Source of the DNA: Sulfurovum sp.
GTDB lineage: Bacteria; Campylobacterota; Campylobacteria; Campylobacterales; Sulfurovaceae
Direction: 5' to 3'
DNA: 6,911 bases
Assembly: GCA_015493425.1 (NCBI GenBank)
Contig: WGDG01000149.1
Coordinates: 1 to 6,911, forward strand
Shown: piece after piece, positions 1 to 6,548 of the stretch
How positions within the stretch are numbered: position 1 is the first letter of the stretch
Layout of the letters: every line of letters starts with the position of its first letter
The notes under the pieces: generated by a model
Seen by the model: the letters and a program-made list of their open reading frames with translations, nothing else
Told to the model about the DNA's origin: nothing
Database searches by the model: none
Made by a program: the position numbers and the translations under genes

Positions 1-77
1 TCAGAGAGGGCAGGGCGGTCAGTCTGCATAAAATGACTGAGCAGCTCAAACGCCCTTATGCGATGATGACGGAGTAA
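1..77 (+). CDS. C-terminal end of an unidentified upstream protein (partial)
   Basis: The frame starting at base 3 is open from the window edge to a TAA at 75-77 and gives 24 residues, ending in KRPYAMMTE. The stretch is basic and amphipathic (RxGRAVSLHKMTEQLKRPY) and GC-richer than the AT-rich DNA that follows, which fits the tail of a real gene ending ahead of the gyrA leader. I do not recognise the family; too little is present to name it. It could also be a chance open frame, since 75 bases without a stop is not rare. The sharp drop in GC content right after the stop is the main support. Confidence 0.5.
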   Translation, partial: REGRAVSLHKMTEQLKRPYAMMTE

Positions 78-120
78 GCCAAACAGCCACTAAAATCGAA
101 TATATTATGTTAACCAAAAA

Positions 121-230
121 TTCCCATAAATTATAAAAATCCCCATAAACCCCTCTAAAATCAATTTTAAGCCCATTTATCCGTTAAATTGGGTAAAATT
201 TACAAACTTTTATAAAGACAAAGGAAAAGA
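121..230 (+). promoter_or_regulatory. Probable gyrA operon promoter and leader
   Basis: The 153 bases between the upstream stop and gyrA are strongly AT-rich and contain no gene. The best -10 candidate is TAAAAT at 194-199 (5 of 6 to TATAAT); no good -35 is visible, which is usual for the main sigma factor in this phylum. A second, weaker candidate is TATATT at 101-106. The ribosome binding site of gyrA is AAGGAA at 221-226, well spaced from the ATG at 231. CCCATAAA occurs at 123-130 and again at 142-149, and TAAAAT/ATTTTA arms with a 2-base gap lie at 156-169. The choice of -10 is a guess among several AT-rich options. Confidence 0.4.
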
Positions 231-2750
231 ATGGCTGATTTGTTTGAAGACGGTCACAATACCGAAGAGGTATTGATTGAAGAGAGTATTAAAACGAGCT
301 ACCTTGACTATTCGATGAGTGTCATTATCGGTAGGGCATTGCCGGACGCGCGTGATGGACTGAAACCCGTACACAGACGTATTCTGTATGCCATGAATGA
401 TCTTAATCTTTCCCACCGTGCACCCTATAAAAAATCTGCACGTATTGTCGGGGATGTGATCGGTAAGTATCACCCGCATGGTGATACGGCAGTCTATGAC
501 GCGCTGGTACGAATGGCACAGGATTTTTCCATGCAGGCGCCGCTGATCGATGGTCAGGGAAACTTCGGTTCCATTGACGGTGACAACGCCGCGGCGATGC
601 GTTATACCGAAGCGCGTATGACAAAAATCGCAGAGGAACTGCTGAACGATATTGAAAAAGATACAGTCGATTTTGTTCCAAACTACGATGACTCTATGGT
701 TGAGCCTGACGTACTGCCTTCCCGTGTACCCAACCTGCTGCTCAACGGTTCAAGCGGTATTGCCGTAGGTATGGCGACCAATATCCCACCGCACCGTTTG
801 GACGAACTGATCGAAGCACTGGTATTGCGTATTGACAACCCTGAAGCTACGGTTGAAGATATGATGAAAATCGTGCAGGGGCCGGATTTCCCGACAGGCG
901 GTATCATTTTCGGACGGAAGGGAATCACCGATGCCTATACCACTGGTCGTGGCCGTATCAAAGTACGTGCCAAAACGCATATTGAGCAAAAAGGAAACAA
1001 AGAAGTCATCATTATCGATGAGCTTCCCTACCAGGTCAACAAAGCAAGACTTATTGAAAATATTGCACAACTGGTACGGGATAAACAGCTCGATGGGATT
1101 AGCGAGATCCGTGATGAATCCGACCGTGAAGGTATACGTGTTGTACTTGAGCTGAAGCGTGATGCAATGAGTGAGATCGTACTCAATAACCTCTTCAAGT
1201 CAACACAGATGCAGGTTACCTTCGGGATCATTATGCTGGCTATTAATAATAAAGAGCCAAAAGTATTTACTTTGATGGAACTCTTTGACCTTTTCCTTAA
1301 TCACAGAAAGACGGTTGTAATCCGCCGTACCATCTTCGATCTGGAAAAAGCGCGTGCAAGAGCACACATTTTGGAAGGTCTGAAGATTGCTGTTGACAAT
1401 ATTGATGAGGTCATCAAAATTATCAGAAGCTCTTCAGATGATGAAGATGCACGTAACAACCTGATGGAACGTTTCAAACTTTCCGAAATTCAGGCGAAAG
1501 CGATTCTTGAAATGCGTCTGCGCCGTCTGACCGGACTGGAGATCGAGAAGATCGAAAACGAGTTGGCGGAACTGTTAAAAAAGATTGCAGAGCTTGAAGG
1601 TATTCTCAAGTCTGAAGCGAAGATCAATGCTATTATCCGTGACGAACTTGTTGAAATTGGGGAAAAATATGCAACCCCAAGACGTACGGAAATTGTAGAT
1701 GATTATGATGATATTGACATTGAAGATCTCATTCCTAATGAGCCGATGGTCGTTACCATTACCCATAGAGGCTACATCAAGCGTGTACCGGTGAAAATGT
1801 ATGAGAAGCAGCATAGAGGCGGTAAGGGTAAAACAGCCGTGACCACTTACGATGATGACTTTATTGAGAGCTTCTTTACCTCCAACACGCATGATACACT
1901 CATGTTCGTGACCGACAGAGGGCAGCTCTACTGGCTGAAGGTCTACCGCATCCCTGAAGGATCACGTACTGCAAAAGGGAAAGCGGTAGTCAACCTGATC
2001 AACCTCCAGCCGGATGAGAAGATTATGGCAATCATTCCGACAACAGACTTTGATGAGAGTAAATCACTGGTGTTCTTCACCAAAAACGGTATTGTCAAGC
2101 GTACAAATCTCTCTGAATACTCAAACATTAGAAGTAATGGTGTCAGAGCAATCAATCTTGATGAAAACGATGAACTGGTCACCGCCAAAATTGTAACACC
2201 GGAAACAAAATGGCTGTTTGTTGCAACCAAGAAAGGGCTTTGTATCCGATTCAAGGTTGAAGATGCAAGAGAGATCGGGCGTGTCTCACGCGGGGTCACG
2301 GCGATCAAGTTCAAGATTGACGGTGACTATGTCTGCGGTGCGACGACCATTCAGGATGAAGAGGATGAACTGCTGATGCTCTCCGAAAAAGGACTTGGCA
2401 AACGTACGACAGCAAACGAGTACCGGGAGCAAAACCGTGCGGGTAAAGGGGTTATTTCTATGAAACTGACACCAAAAACCGGTGATGTGGTCGGCGTGGT
2501 ACTGGTCGAAGAGGACAAAGACTTGATGTGTCTGACAAGTGTGGGTAAAATGATCCGTGTCGATATGGAACAGATCAGAAAAGCAGGACGTAACACATCG
2601 GGTGTCAAGGTTGTTACTGTCGATAAGAAAGACATTGTTGTCTCGATGGCAAAATGTCAGAAAGAAGAGAAGCCCGAAGAAGTAGAAGAGAACAATGAAG
2701 AGGAGGCGGGAGAAGCCCCTCAAAATACTTTAGATTTAGGATTGGAATAA
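231..2750 (+). CDS. gyrA: DNA gyrase subunit A
   Basis: GyrA is the DNA-cutting and rejoining subunit of the A2B2 gyrase that introduces negative supercoils. The 839-residue product is complete and slightly shorter than the roughly 860-875 of Campylobacter or E. coli. The N-terminal winged-helix/breakage domain begins near residue 20. The active-site Arg124-Tyr125 pair sits in AAMRYTEARM, with Tyr125 forming the phosphotyrosine link to DNA. The quinolone-determining segment HPHGDTAVYD is at 81-90, with Thr86 and Asp90. A coiled-coil/dimer region spans about 360-480. The GyrA box QHRGGKG at 527-533 begins the six-bladed C-terminal pinwheel (about 505-810) that wraps DNA; E. coli has QRRGGKG. 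A Glu-rich acidic tail covers 811-839. The box distinguishes it from topoisomerase IV ParC, which lacks an intact one. It is the first gene of a tight cluster, with asd one base downstream. Confidence 0.98.
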   Translation: MADLFEDGHNTEEVLIEESIKTSYLDYSMSVIIGRALPDARDGLKPVHRRILYAMNDLNLSHRAPYKKSARIVGDVIGKYHPHGDTAVYDALVRMAQDFSMQAPLIDGQGNFGSIDGDNAAAMRYTEARMTKIAEELLNDIEKDTVDFVPNYDDSMVEPDVLPSRVPNLLLNGSSGIAVGMATNIPPHRLDELIEALVLRIDNPEATVEDMMKIVQGPDFPTGGIIFGRKGITDAYTTGRGRIKVRAKTHIEQKGNKEVIIIDELPYQVNKARLIENIAQLVRDKQLDGISEIRDESDREGIRVVLELKRDAMSEIVLNNLFKSTQMQVTFGIIMLAINNKEPKVFTLMELFDLFLNHRKTVVIRRTIFDLEKARARAHILEGLKIAVDNIDEVIKIIRSSSDDEDARNNLMERFKLSEIQAKAILEMRLRRLTGLEIEKIENELAELLKKIAELEGILKSEAKINAIIRDELVEIGEKYATPRRTEIVDDYDDIDIEDLIPNEPMVVTITHRGYIKRVPVKMYEKQHRGGKGKTAVTTYDDDFIESFFTSNTHDTLMFVTDRGQLYWLKVYRIPEGSRTAKGKAVVNLINLQPDEKIMAIIPTTDFDESKSLVFFTKNGIVKRTNLSEYSNIRSNGVRAINLDENDELVTAKIVTPETKWLFVATKKGLCIRFKVEDAREIGRVSRGVTAIKFKIDGDYVCGATTIQDEEDELLMLSEKGLGKRTTANEYREQNRAGKGVISMKLTPKTGDVVGVVLVEEDKDLMCLTSVGKMIRVDMEQIRKAGRNTSGVKVVTVDKKDIVVSMAKCQKEEKPEEVEENNEEEAGEAPQNTLDLGLE

Positions 2751-2751
2751 A

Positions 2752-3789
2752 ATGAAAAAATATAATGTAGCCGTTGTTGGAGCATCCGGCGCCGTAGGCG
2801 AAGAGCTTTTTAGAGTGCTTGAAGAGATGAAGTTTCCTATTAATACTGTTTTGCCTCTGGCAAGTATCAACAGTGTGGGTGTTGAAGTGGAGTGTCAGGG
2901 GAAAACATATAAAATCGAAGAGTTGACAGAGACTGTCTTCGAGGGACGTGACATCGATATCGCCTTCTTTAGTGCAGGCGGCAGTATCTCGGCACACTAT
3001 GCCAAATATGCGGTAGAAGCTGGAGCGGTGGTCATCGACAACACTTCACACTTTCGTATGGACCCTGATGTACCGCTGGTTGTACCTGAAGTCAACCCCG
3101 AAGACATTGAACTGTGGGAAGATACCGGGATCATCGCCAACCCAAATTGTTCAACCATCCAGATGGTACAGCTGCTCAAGCCGCTTGATGACCTCTATGG
3201 TATCAAACGTGTCGATGTAAGTACCTACCAGGCGGTTTCGGGTGCTGGTAAAAAAGGGATGGAAGAGTTGGTCATGCAGATGAAGGACTTTTTTGCCTTC
3301 AAACTTGATGAAACGGATATAGAGGCCTTTAGCCACCAGATAGCGCTCAATGTTATTCCCCAGATTGACAAACCTATGGAGAACGGCTACACCAAAGAGG
3401 AGATGAAAATGGTCAACGAAACCAACAAAATTATGCATACCGATTTTGCCGTCTCCGCTACCTGTGTGCGTGTACCGGTATTGCGTTCACACTCTGAGTC
3501 TATTACAGTGACTTTCAAAGAAGGCGTCGATGTGAGTGTTGAAGAAGCCAGGGAAGCACTGGCAAATTTTGAGAATGTCAAAGTTGTAGATGATCTTGAA
3601 AAGGGTGAATACCCTATGCCGATCACTGCAACCGATACAGACTATACCTATGTGGGACGTATCAGAAAAGATATCTTTGCCGAGAATATTCTCCATATGT
3701 GGGGTGTGGCAGACCAGGTCAGAGTAGGGGCTGCGACGAATGCCGTGCGTATTGCACAGAAATGGATCAAACTTCAGGAGGATGTGTAG
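2752..3789 (+). CDS. asd: Aspartate-semialdehyde dehydrogenase
   Basis: The enzyme reduces beta-aspartyl phosphate to aspartate semialdehyde with NADPH in the cytoplasm, at the branch point for lysine/diaminopimelate (peptidoglycan), threonine and methionine. The 345 residues match the usual length. The N-terminal Rossmann fold has GASGAVGEE (10-18) for NADP binding. The nucleophilic cysteine is Cys133 in NPNCST, followed by TYQAVSGAG (158-166) with the conserved Gln160. RVPVLRSHSE (240-249) carries substrate-binding Arg240 and the acid-base residue His247. The spacing and GASGAVGEE form match the Gram-positive/epsilon-type Asd rather than the E. coli type (by recollection). The start lies one base after the gyrA stop, with AGGA at 2738-2741 inside the gyrA end as ribosome binding site, so translation is probably coupled. 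Asd lies close to gyrA in Campylobacter too. Confidence 0.97.
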   Translation: MKKYNVAVVGASGAVGEELFRVLEEMKFPINTVLPLASINSVGVEVECQGKTYKIEELTETVFEGRDIDIAFFSAGGSISAHYAKYAVEAGAVVIDNTSHFRMDPDVPLVVPEVNPEDIELWEDTGIIANPNCSTIQMVQLLKPLDDLYGIKRVDVSTYQAVSGAGKKGMEELVMQMKDFFAFKLDETDIEAFSHQIALNVIPQIDKPMENGYTKEEMKMVNETNKIMHTDFAVSATCVRVPVLRSHSESITVTFKEGVDVSVEEAREALANFENVKVVDDLEKGEYPMPITATDTDYTYVGRIRKDIFAENILHMWGVADQVRVGAATNAVRIAQKWIKLQEDV

Positions 3790-3792
3790 CTT

Positions 3793-4362
3793 ATGAAAGA
3801 GACACATACAGAAGAAGAACATTTGGTGATGGACAAAGAAAATCAGTCTATGATTGAACATGCATTTGAAAGCTTGCTGTGGGGAACACGCTTTTTCGTG
3901 CTTCTGGCAGTCATTTTTAGCATGATAGGCGGGATTGCACTCTTCATCGTTGCCAGTGTTGATGTTTGGCATGTAGCCGATACAGTCTTTACGAACTATT
4001 TTGGGCACGCCGGACATATAGCGAATTTTCATGAGAAGATCGTTGCGGAACTGATCGGTGCGATTGACCTCTATCTGATCGCAATTGTGCTCTTTATATT
4101 CGGTTTCGGACTTTATGAACTCTTCATTTCCAAAATCGATGTGGCAGAGCGTAGTGCAGCCTCCAAAATTTTGGAGATACATTCACTCGATGAACTCAAA
4201 GACAAGCTTGCCAAGGTGATCATTATGGTGCTCATTGTCGGCTTTTTCAAGCGTGCCATGCATACGACCTACGGCGGTGCCATGGACATGCTCGCGCTTG
4301 CCGGTGCCATTTTGGCGTTGGCGTTGGCGTTCTATTTTATGCATAAGGGAGACAGCCACTGA
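3793..4362 (+). CDS. YqhA family (UPF0114) inner-membrane protein
   Basis: This is a 189-residue integral membrane protein of uncharacterised function. Four hydrophobic segments are visible: about 34-56, 91-112, 140-156 and 163-184. Between the second and third lies the family's most recognisable block, ELFISKID (109-116) followed by LEIHSLDELKDKLAKVI (127-143), which is what places it in the UPF0114/YqhA family. The N-terminal 25 residues are charged (Glu/His-rich) and unconserved. The ATG at 3793 follows AGGAGG at 3776-3781, an 11-base gap that is somewhat long. An in-frame ATG 12 codons later (3829) is an alternative start but has a poorer binding site. It lies 3 bases after asd, and its stop overlaps the hemE start (TGATG), so it belongs to the operon. 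No enzyme motif is seen, and its link to haem or amino acid synthesis is unknown. Confidence 0.88.
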   Translation: MKETHTEEEHLVMDKENQSMIEHAFESLLWGTRFFVLLAVIFSMIGGIALFIVASVDVWHVADTVFTNYFGHAGHIANFHEKIVAELIGAIDLYLIAIVLFIFGFGLYELFISKIDVAERSAASKILEIHSLDELKDKLAKVIIMVLIVGFFKRAMHTTYGGAMDMLALAGAILALALAFYFMHKGDSH

Positions 4363-5402
4363 TGAGTAAGATTTTTGTAGATGCCTGTTTGGGCAAAGAG
4401 ACGCCATACACTCCGGTATGGATGATGAGACAGGCGGGACGCTACTTGCCAGAGTATATGAAAGTGCGTGCTGAGGCGGGGAGTTTTCTTGAGCTGTGCC
4501 ATGATCCTGAAAAAGCGTGCGAGGTTACCTTACAGCCGGTAGATATTGTTGGTGTGGATGCAGCGATCCTCTTCAGTGATATTTTGGTGATTCCTGATGA
4601 GATGGGGATGGATTTGAGCTTTGTCAAAGGAGAAGGCCCCAAGTTTTCCGACCCTATCACATCGCAGGAGGATCTTGACAGGCTCATCGGCGGCGAAGAG
4701 GCTGCCAGCAGACTTACTTATGTGTATGATACGATCAAACTGATCAAAGAGCGTTTGGCCGAAGATAAAGCACTCATCGGTTTTACAGGTGCACCGTGGA
4801 CACTGGCAACCTATATGATCGAGGGACAGGGTACTAAGACTTACAATATCTGCAAGAAGATGATGTATACAAACCCCGAACTATTGCACAACATTCTTGC
4901 CAAAGTGACCGAAGTGGTCAAGCTCTATATGGAGAAGCAGATCGAAGCGGGTATTGATGTGGTACAGATCTTTGACTCTTGGGCAGCGGCGATCGAGCCG
5001 AGCAAATATGATGAATTTAGCTGGAAATATATGATTGAGATCGCCGACTACCTCAAAGCGAAGTATCCGCATATTCCTATTATTATGTTCCCTAAAGGCA
5101 TTCCGGCATTCATCGAACGTGGACTTGTCTATGGAAACTTCGATGTTTTCGGTGTCGACTGGGGTACACCGATGGCACTCGCCAAAGAGAAACTTGGAGA
5201 CAAATATGTCCTCCAGGGCAATATGGAGCCATGCCGTCTCTACTCCAAGGAAGCAACCACTGAGTGTGTCGAAGCACTTCAGGAGATCATGGGCGGCAAA
5301 CGCCACATCTTCAATCTCGGACACGGCATCTTGCCTGATGTACCTGTCGAGAATGCGAAGCATTTTGTGAGTGAGTGTCACAGGGTTAGCCGAAAAGGCT
5401 AA
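4362..5402 (+). CDS. hemE: Uroporphyrinogen decarboxylase
   Basis: HemE removes the four acetate carboxyls of uroporphyrinogen III to give coproporphyrinogen III, a cytoplasmic step of haem synthesis that needs no cofactor. The product is 346 residues, normal for the family. The first signature PVWMMRQAGRYLPEY is at 18-32, with Arg23 and Arg27 contacting substrate carboxylates. FSDIL (71-75) carries the essential Asp73. The second signature is IGFTGAPWTLATYMIEG (139-155) with Tyr151. FDSW (204-207) includes Ser206, and NLGHGI (318-323) carries His321. The ATG overlaps the upstream stop by one base (TGATG), and AAGGGAG at 4345-4351 is its ribosome binding site. The last eight codons and the stop lie inside a perfect 17-bp inverted repeat, so the extreme C-terminus (CHRVSRKG) is constrained or recently altered; the catalytic core is intact. 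Confidence 0.97.
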   Translation: MSKIFVDACLGKETPYTPVWMMRQAGRYLPEYMKVRAEAGSFLELCHDPEKACEVTLQPVDIVGVDAAILFSDILVIPDEMGMDLSFVKGEGPKFSDPITSQEDLDRLIGGEEAASRLTYVYDTIKLIKERLAEDKALIGFTGAPWTLATYMIEGQGTKTYNICKKMMYTNPELLHNILAKVTEVVKLYMEKQIEAGIDVVQIFDSWAAAIEPSKYDEFSWKYMIEIADYLKAKYPHIPIIMFPKGIPAFIERGLVYGNFDVFGVDWGTPMALAKEKLGDKYVLQGNMEPCRLYSKEATTECVEALQEIMGGKRHIFNLGHGILPDVPVENAKHFVSECHRVSRKG

Positions 5403-5413
5403 CCCTGTGACAC
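5375..5413 (+). terminator. Perfect 17-bp hairpin over the hemE stop codon; terminator-like stem without a T-tract
   Basis: GTGTCACAGGGTTAGCC (5375-5391) is the exact reverse complement of GGCTAACCCTGTGACAC (5397-5413), with the five-base loop GAAAA. The stop codon of hemE (5400-5402) lies in the right arm. The stem is long and GC-rich like an intrinsic terminator, but it is followed by AGCGCTGAGG and not by a run of T. It may be a terminator whose T-tract was displaced by the block starting at 5414, an mRNA 3'-end stabiliser or RNase III site, or part of the inserted element. The hairpin is certain; its role is not. Confidence 0.45.
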
Positions 5414-5434
5414 AGCGCTGAGGGATGAGCGTTG
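5414..5434 (+). repeat. Left 7-bp-periodic array (three units, AGSGNTG)
   Basis: Three contiguous 7-mers are AGCGCTG (5414-5420), AGGGATG (5421-5427) and AGCGTTG (5428-5434); a degenerate fourth, AGAGGGG, follows. Each is an imperfect reverse complement of the units in the right array. The array begins at the base after the hemE hairpin ends. Confidence 0.6.
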
Positions 5435-5452
5435 AGAGGGGAAGGTAATTGA

Positions 5453-5593
5453 ATGCGATGTGAACGGCTTGATGTTTGGAAACACAGTTGTCGATTCAGA
5501 TATATTAAAAAAGACATAGGTGTTTCTTGGGTAAAAGAACTTAAAGAAATCATAAGAATGATTGCTTCACTAAAGAGAAATTATGCCAACTGA
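5453..5593 (+). pseudogene. Internally deleted four-helix-bundle (S23/23S rRNA intervening-sequence family) protein remnant, 46 codons
   Basis: The ORF runs from ATG 5453 to TGA 5591-5593 with a good ribosome binding site (GGGGAAGG, 5438-5445). Its first residues, MRCERLDVWKHSCRF, match the typical opening of four-helix-bundle proteins (basic start, then LxVWKxS). Its remaining residues, about 16-46, contain IKKDIGVSWVKELKEI and IRMIASLKRN, which match the last helix of the same family (GxxWxxELKEIxRMIASL). Full-length members are roughly 110-125 residues; the central two to three helices (about 70-80 residues) are missing, and the join near residue 15 keeps the frame. The result cannot form the four-helix fold that builds the pentamer of Avd-like relatives. 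It may still be translated, since its stop overlaps the start of the radical SAM gene by 11 bases (ATG 5583), allowing translational coupling. Family assignment is from memory of its conserved ends. Confidence 0.6.
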
Positions 5594-6542
5594 TACATCT
5601 CAGCACTCAACACTCAACGCTCAACGCTCCCCGAAGATCATCTTCGGCCCCATCAACTCAAGAAGGTTTGGAAAATCTCTCGGTATTGACCTGAGCCCGG
5701 GCAAGAAACAGTGCAACTTCGACTGCCTTTACTGTGAACTTGATCCTGCCAAGACGATGGTGCAGCAGGATGAGGTGCTTCCTGTGAAGCAGATCGTAAA
5801 TGCCGTCAAAGAGGGATTGCATGAACATGGCGATATCGATGTGTTGACGGTAACTGCCAACGGAGAGCCGACGCTTTATCCTTATCTCAATGAGCTTATA
5901 GAAGAGATCAATAAGATCAAGGGGAATACCAAAACTCTTATTCTCTCCAATGCAGCGACAATTGATGATGAAAAAGTGCAGGATGCACTGCTGAAGTTTG
6001 ACGAGGTGAAGCTCTCGCTTGACTGTGCGACTCAGAAGTGTCTCAAGAAGCTTGACCGTTCGCATGAGGGTATCGATGTAGAGCGTATTAAAAAGGGAAT
6101 GCTTGATTTTAAAGTACGCTACCGGGGTTCGCTTATTATCGAAATACTGGTGGTAGCAACGCTTAATGACAAGCCTGAAGAGATTGCGGCACTCAATGAC
6201 TATCTTCTGAAACTACGTCCAAACCGTATTGATCTCGGTACGATTGATCGTCCGCCGGCATTTGATGTCAAACCGGTCAGTTATGAGAGACTTTTAGCTT
6301 TGAGCAGACAATTTGACCCTTCTCTTGCACTTTATATTGCGTCACGTAAAAAAGCGCACATCACCCCTTCTTCATATACAGAAGAAGAGATACTTGACAC
6401 TCTTGTCAAGCGTCCATTAACGGAAGAAGATATTGAAGCCTTGTTTGATGAAACGAGTCAAAACCGCTTTTGGCTTCTGAAAAATGAGGGAAAAATTGTA
6501 CCCGTAGACTCTAACGGTGTCATTTTTTACAAAAAGGCTTAA
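5583..6542 (+). CDS. Radical SAM protein, COG0731 (Fe-S oxidoreductase) type, with a replaced N-terminus
   Basis: This 319-residue radical SAM enzyme carries the 4Fe-4S cluster motif CNFDCLYC (Cys44, Cys48, Cys51), which cleaves S-adenosylmethionine to a 5'-deoxyadenosyl radical. The SAM-binding GEP motif is in TANGEPTLYP (91-100), with KLSLD (143-147) on the next barrel strand. The C-terminal 55 residues (about 265-319: SYTEEEILDTL, LTEEDIE, IVPVDSNGVIFYKKA) look like a small winged-helix domain. The family is often labelled wyosine-synthase-like, but bacteria do not make wyosine and the substrate is unknown. Relatives usually start just before the KIIFGPINSRRFG block; here that block starts at residue 18, and residues 1-16 come from the upstream repeat block. 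No in-frame ATG, GTG or TTG lies between 5585 and that block. AAAGAGA (5572-5578) is a weak ribosome binding site. No promoter is evident; it probably depends on readthrough from hemE. Confidence 0.88.
   Translation: MPTDTSQHSTLNAQRSPKIIFGPINSRRFGKSLGIDLSPGKKQCNFDCLYCELDPAKTMVQQDEVLPVKQIVNAVKEGLHEHGDIDVLTVTANGEPTLYPYLNELIEEINKIKGNTKTLILSNAATIDDEKVQDALLKFDEVKLSLDCATQKCLKKLDRSHEGIDVERIKKGMLDFKVRYRGSLIIEILVVATLNDKPEEIAALNDYLLKLRPNRIDLGTIDRPPAFDVKPVSYERLLALSRQFDPSLALYIASRKKAHITPSSYTEEEILDTLVKRPLTEEDIEALFDETSQNRFWLLKNEGKIVPVDSNGVIFYKKA
5601..5628 (+). repeat. Right 7-bp tandem array (four units, CARCRCT)
   Basis: Four contiguous 7-mers are CAGCACT (5601-5607), CAACACT (5608-5614) and CAACGCT twice (5615-5621, 5622-5628). 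They lie inside the N-terminal codons of the radical SAM ORF and encode its SQHSTLNAQRS-like segment. They are inverted relative to the array at 5414-5434; CAACGCT is the exact reverse complement of the left unit AGCGTTG. I recall similar CTCAAC-rich tracts next to four-helix-bundle genes in environmental bacteria, which I have not checked. Confidence 0.75.
5631..5647 (+). repeat. Perfect inverted repeat at the start of the radical SAM core
   Basis: CCGAAGAT (5631-5638) and ATCTTCGG (5640-5647) are exact reverse complements around a single central C. The codons spell PKIIFG, the probable original start of the protein. The palindrome begins two bases after the right 7-bp array. It could be a small mRNA hairpin at the start of the gene, part of the insertion target, or chance. 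Confidence 0.4.
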
Positions 6543-6548
6543 ATACCC

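Larger units (their letters stand above)
5414..5628. mobile_element. Putative insertion-like block carrying a deleted four-helix-bundle gene between inverted 7-bp repeat arrays
   Basis: Three observations suggest one inserted unit: 7-bp-periodic arrays in opposite orientation at both ends (5414-5434 and 5601-5628), an ORF inside resembling the two ends of a four-helix-bundle (S23 type) protein, and placement between hemE and a radical SAM gene, a pair I recall as adjacent in Campylobacter. The family was first known from intervening sequences in 23S rRNA genes, whose ends are also complementary. No transposase or flanking target duplication is seen, so the boundaries are approximate and mobility is inference. 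Confidence 0.4.

Noticed and set aside
177..185. TTATCCGTT as a possible DnaA box near gyrA, suggesting an origin.
   Set aside because: It is a single site with mismatches in the most conserved 3' part of TTATCCACA, with no cluster of boxes and no dnaA or dnaN nearby.
1575..4182. Several antisense and alternate-frame open frames opposite gyrA, asd, the YqhA gene, hemE and the radical SAM gene (up to about 231 codons, e.g. 3487-4182 on the minus strand).
   Set aside because: Each lies within a confidently identified gene, has no recognisable domain and reflects the codon bias of the real frame. No binding sites or family-like sequences support them.
5488..5506. Possible promoter inside the four-helix-bundle remnant (TTGTCG ... 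TATATT) for the radical SAM gene.
   Set aside because: TATATT at 5501-5506 is plausible, but the TTGTCG is only 7 bases away, and no -35 sits at 16-18 bases. Such -10-like sequences are common in AT-rich DNA.
5414..5628. CRISPR array or tandem-repeat minisatellite.
   Set aside because: Units are only 7 bp, contiguous without spacers, and inverted between the two sides; there are no Cas genes.
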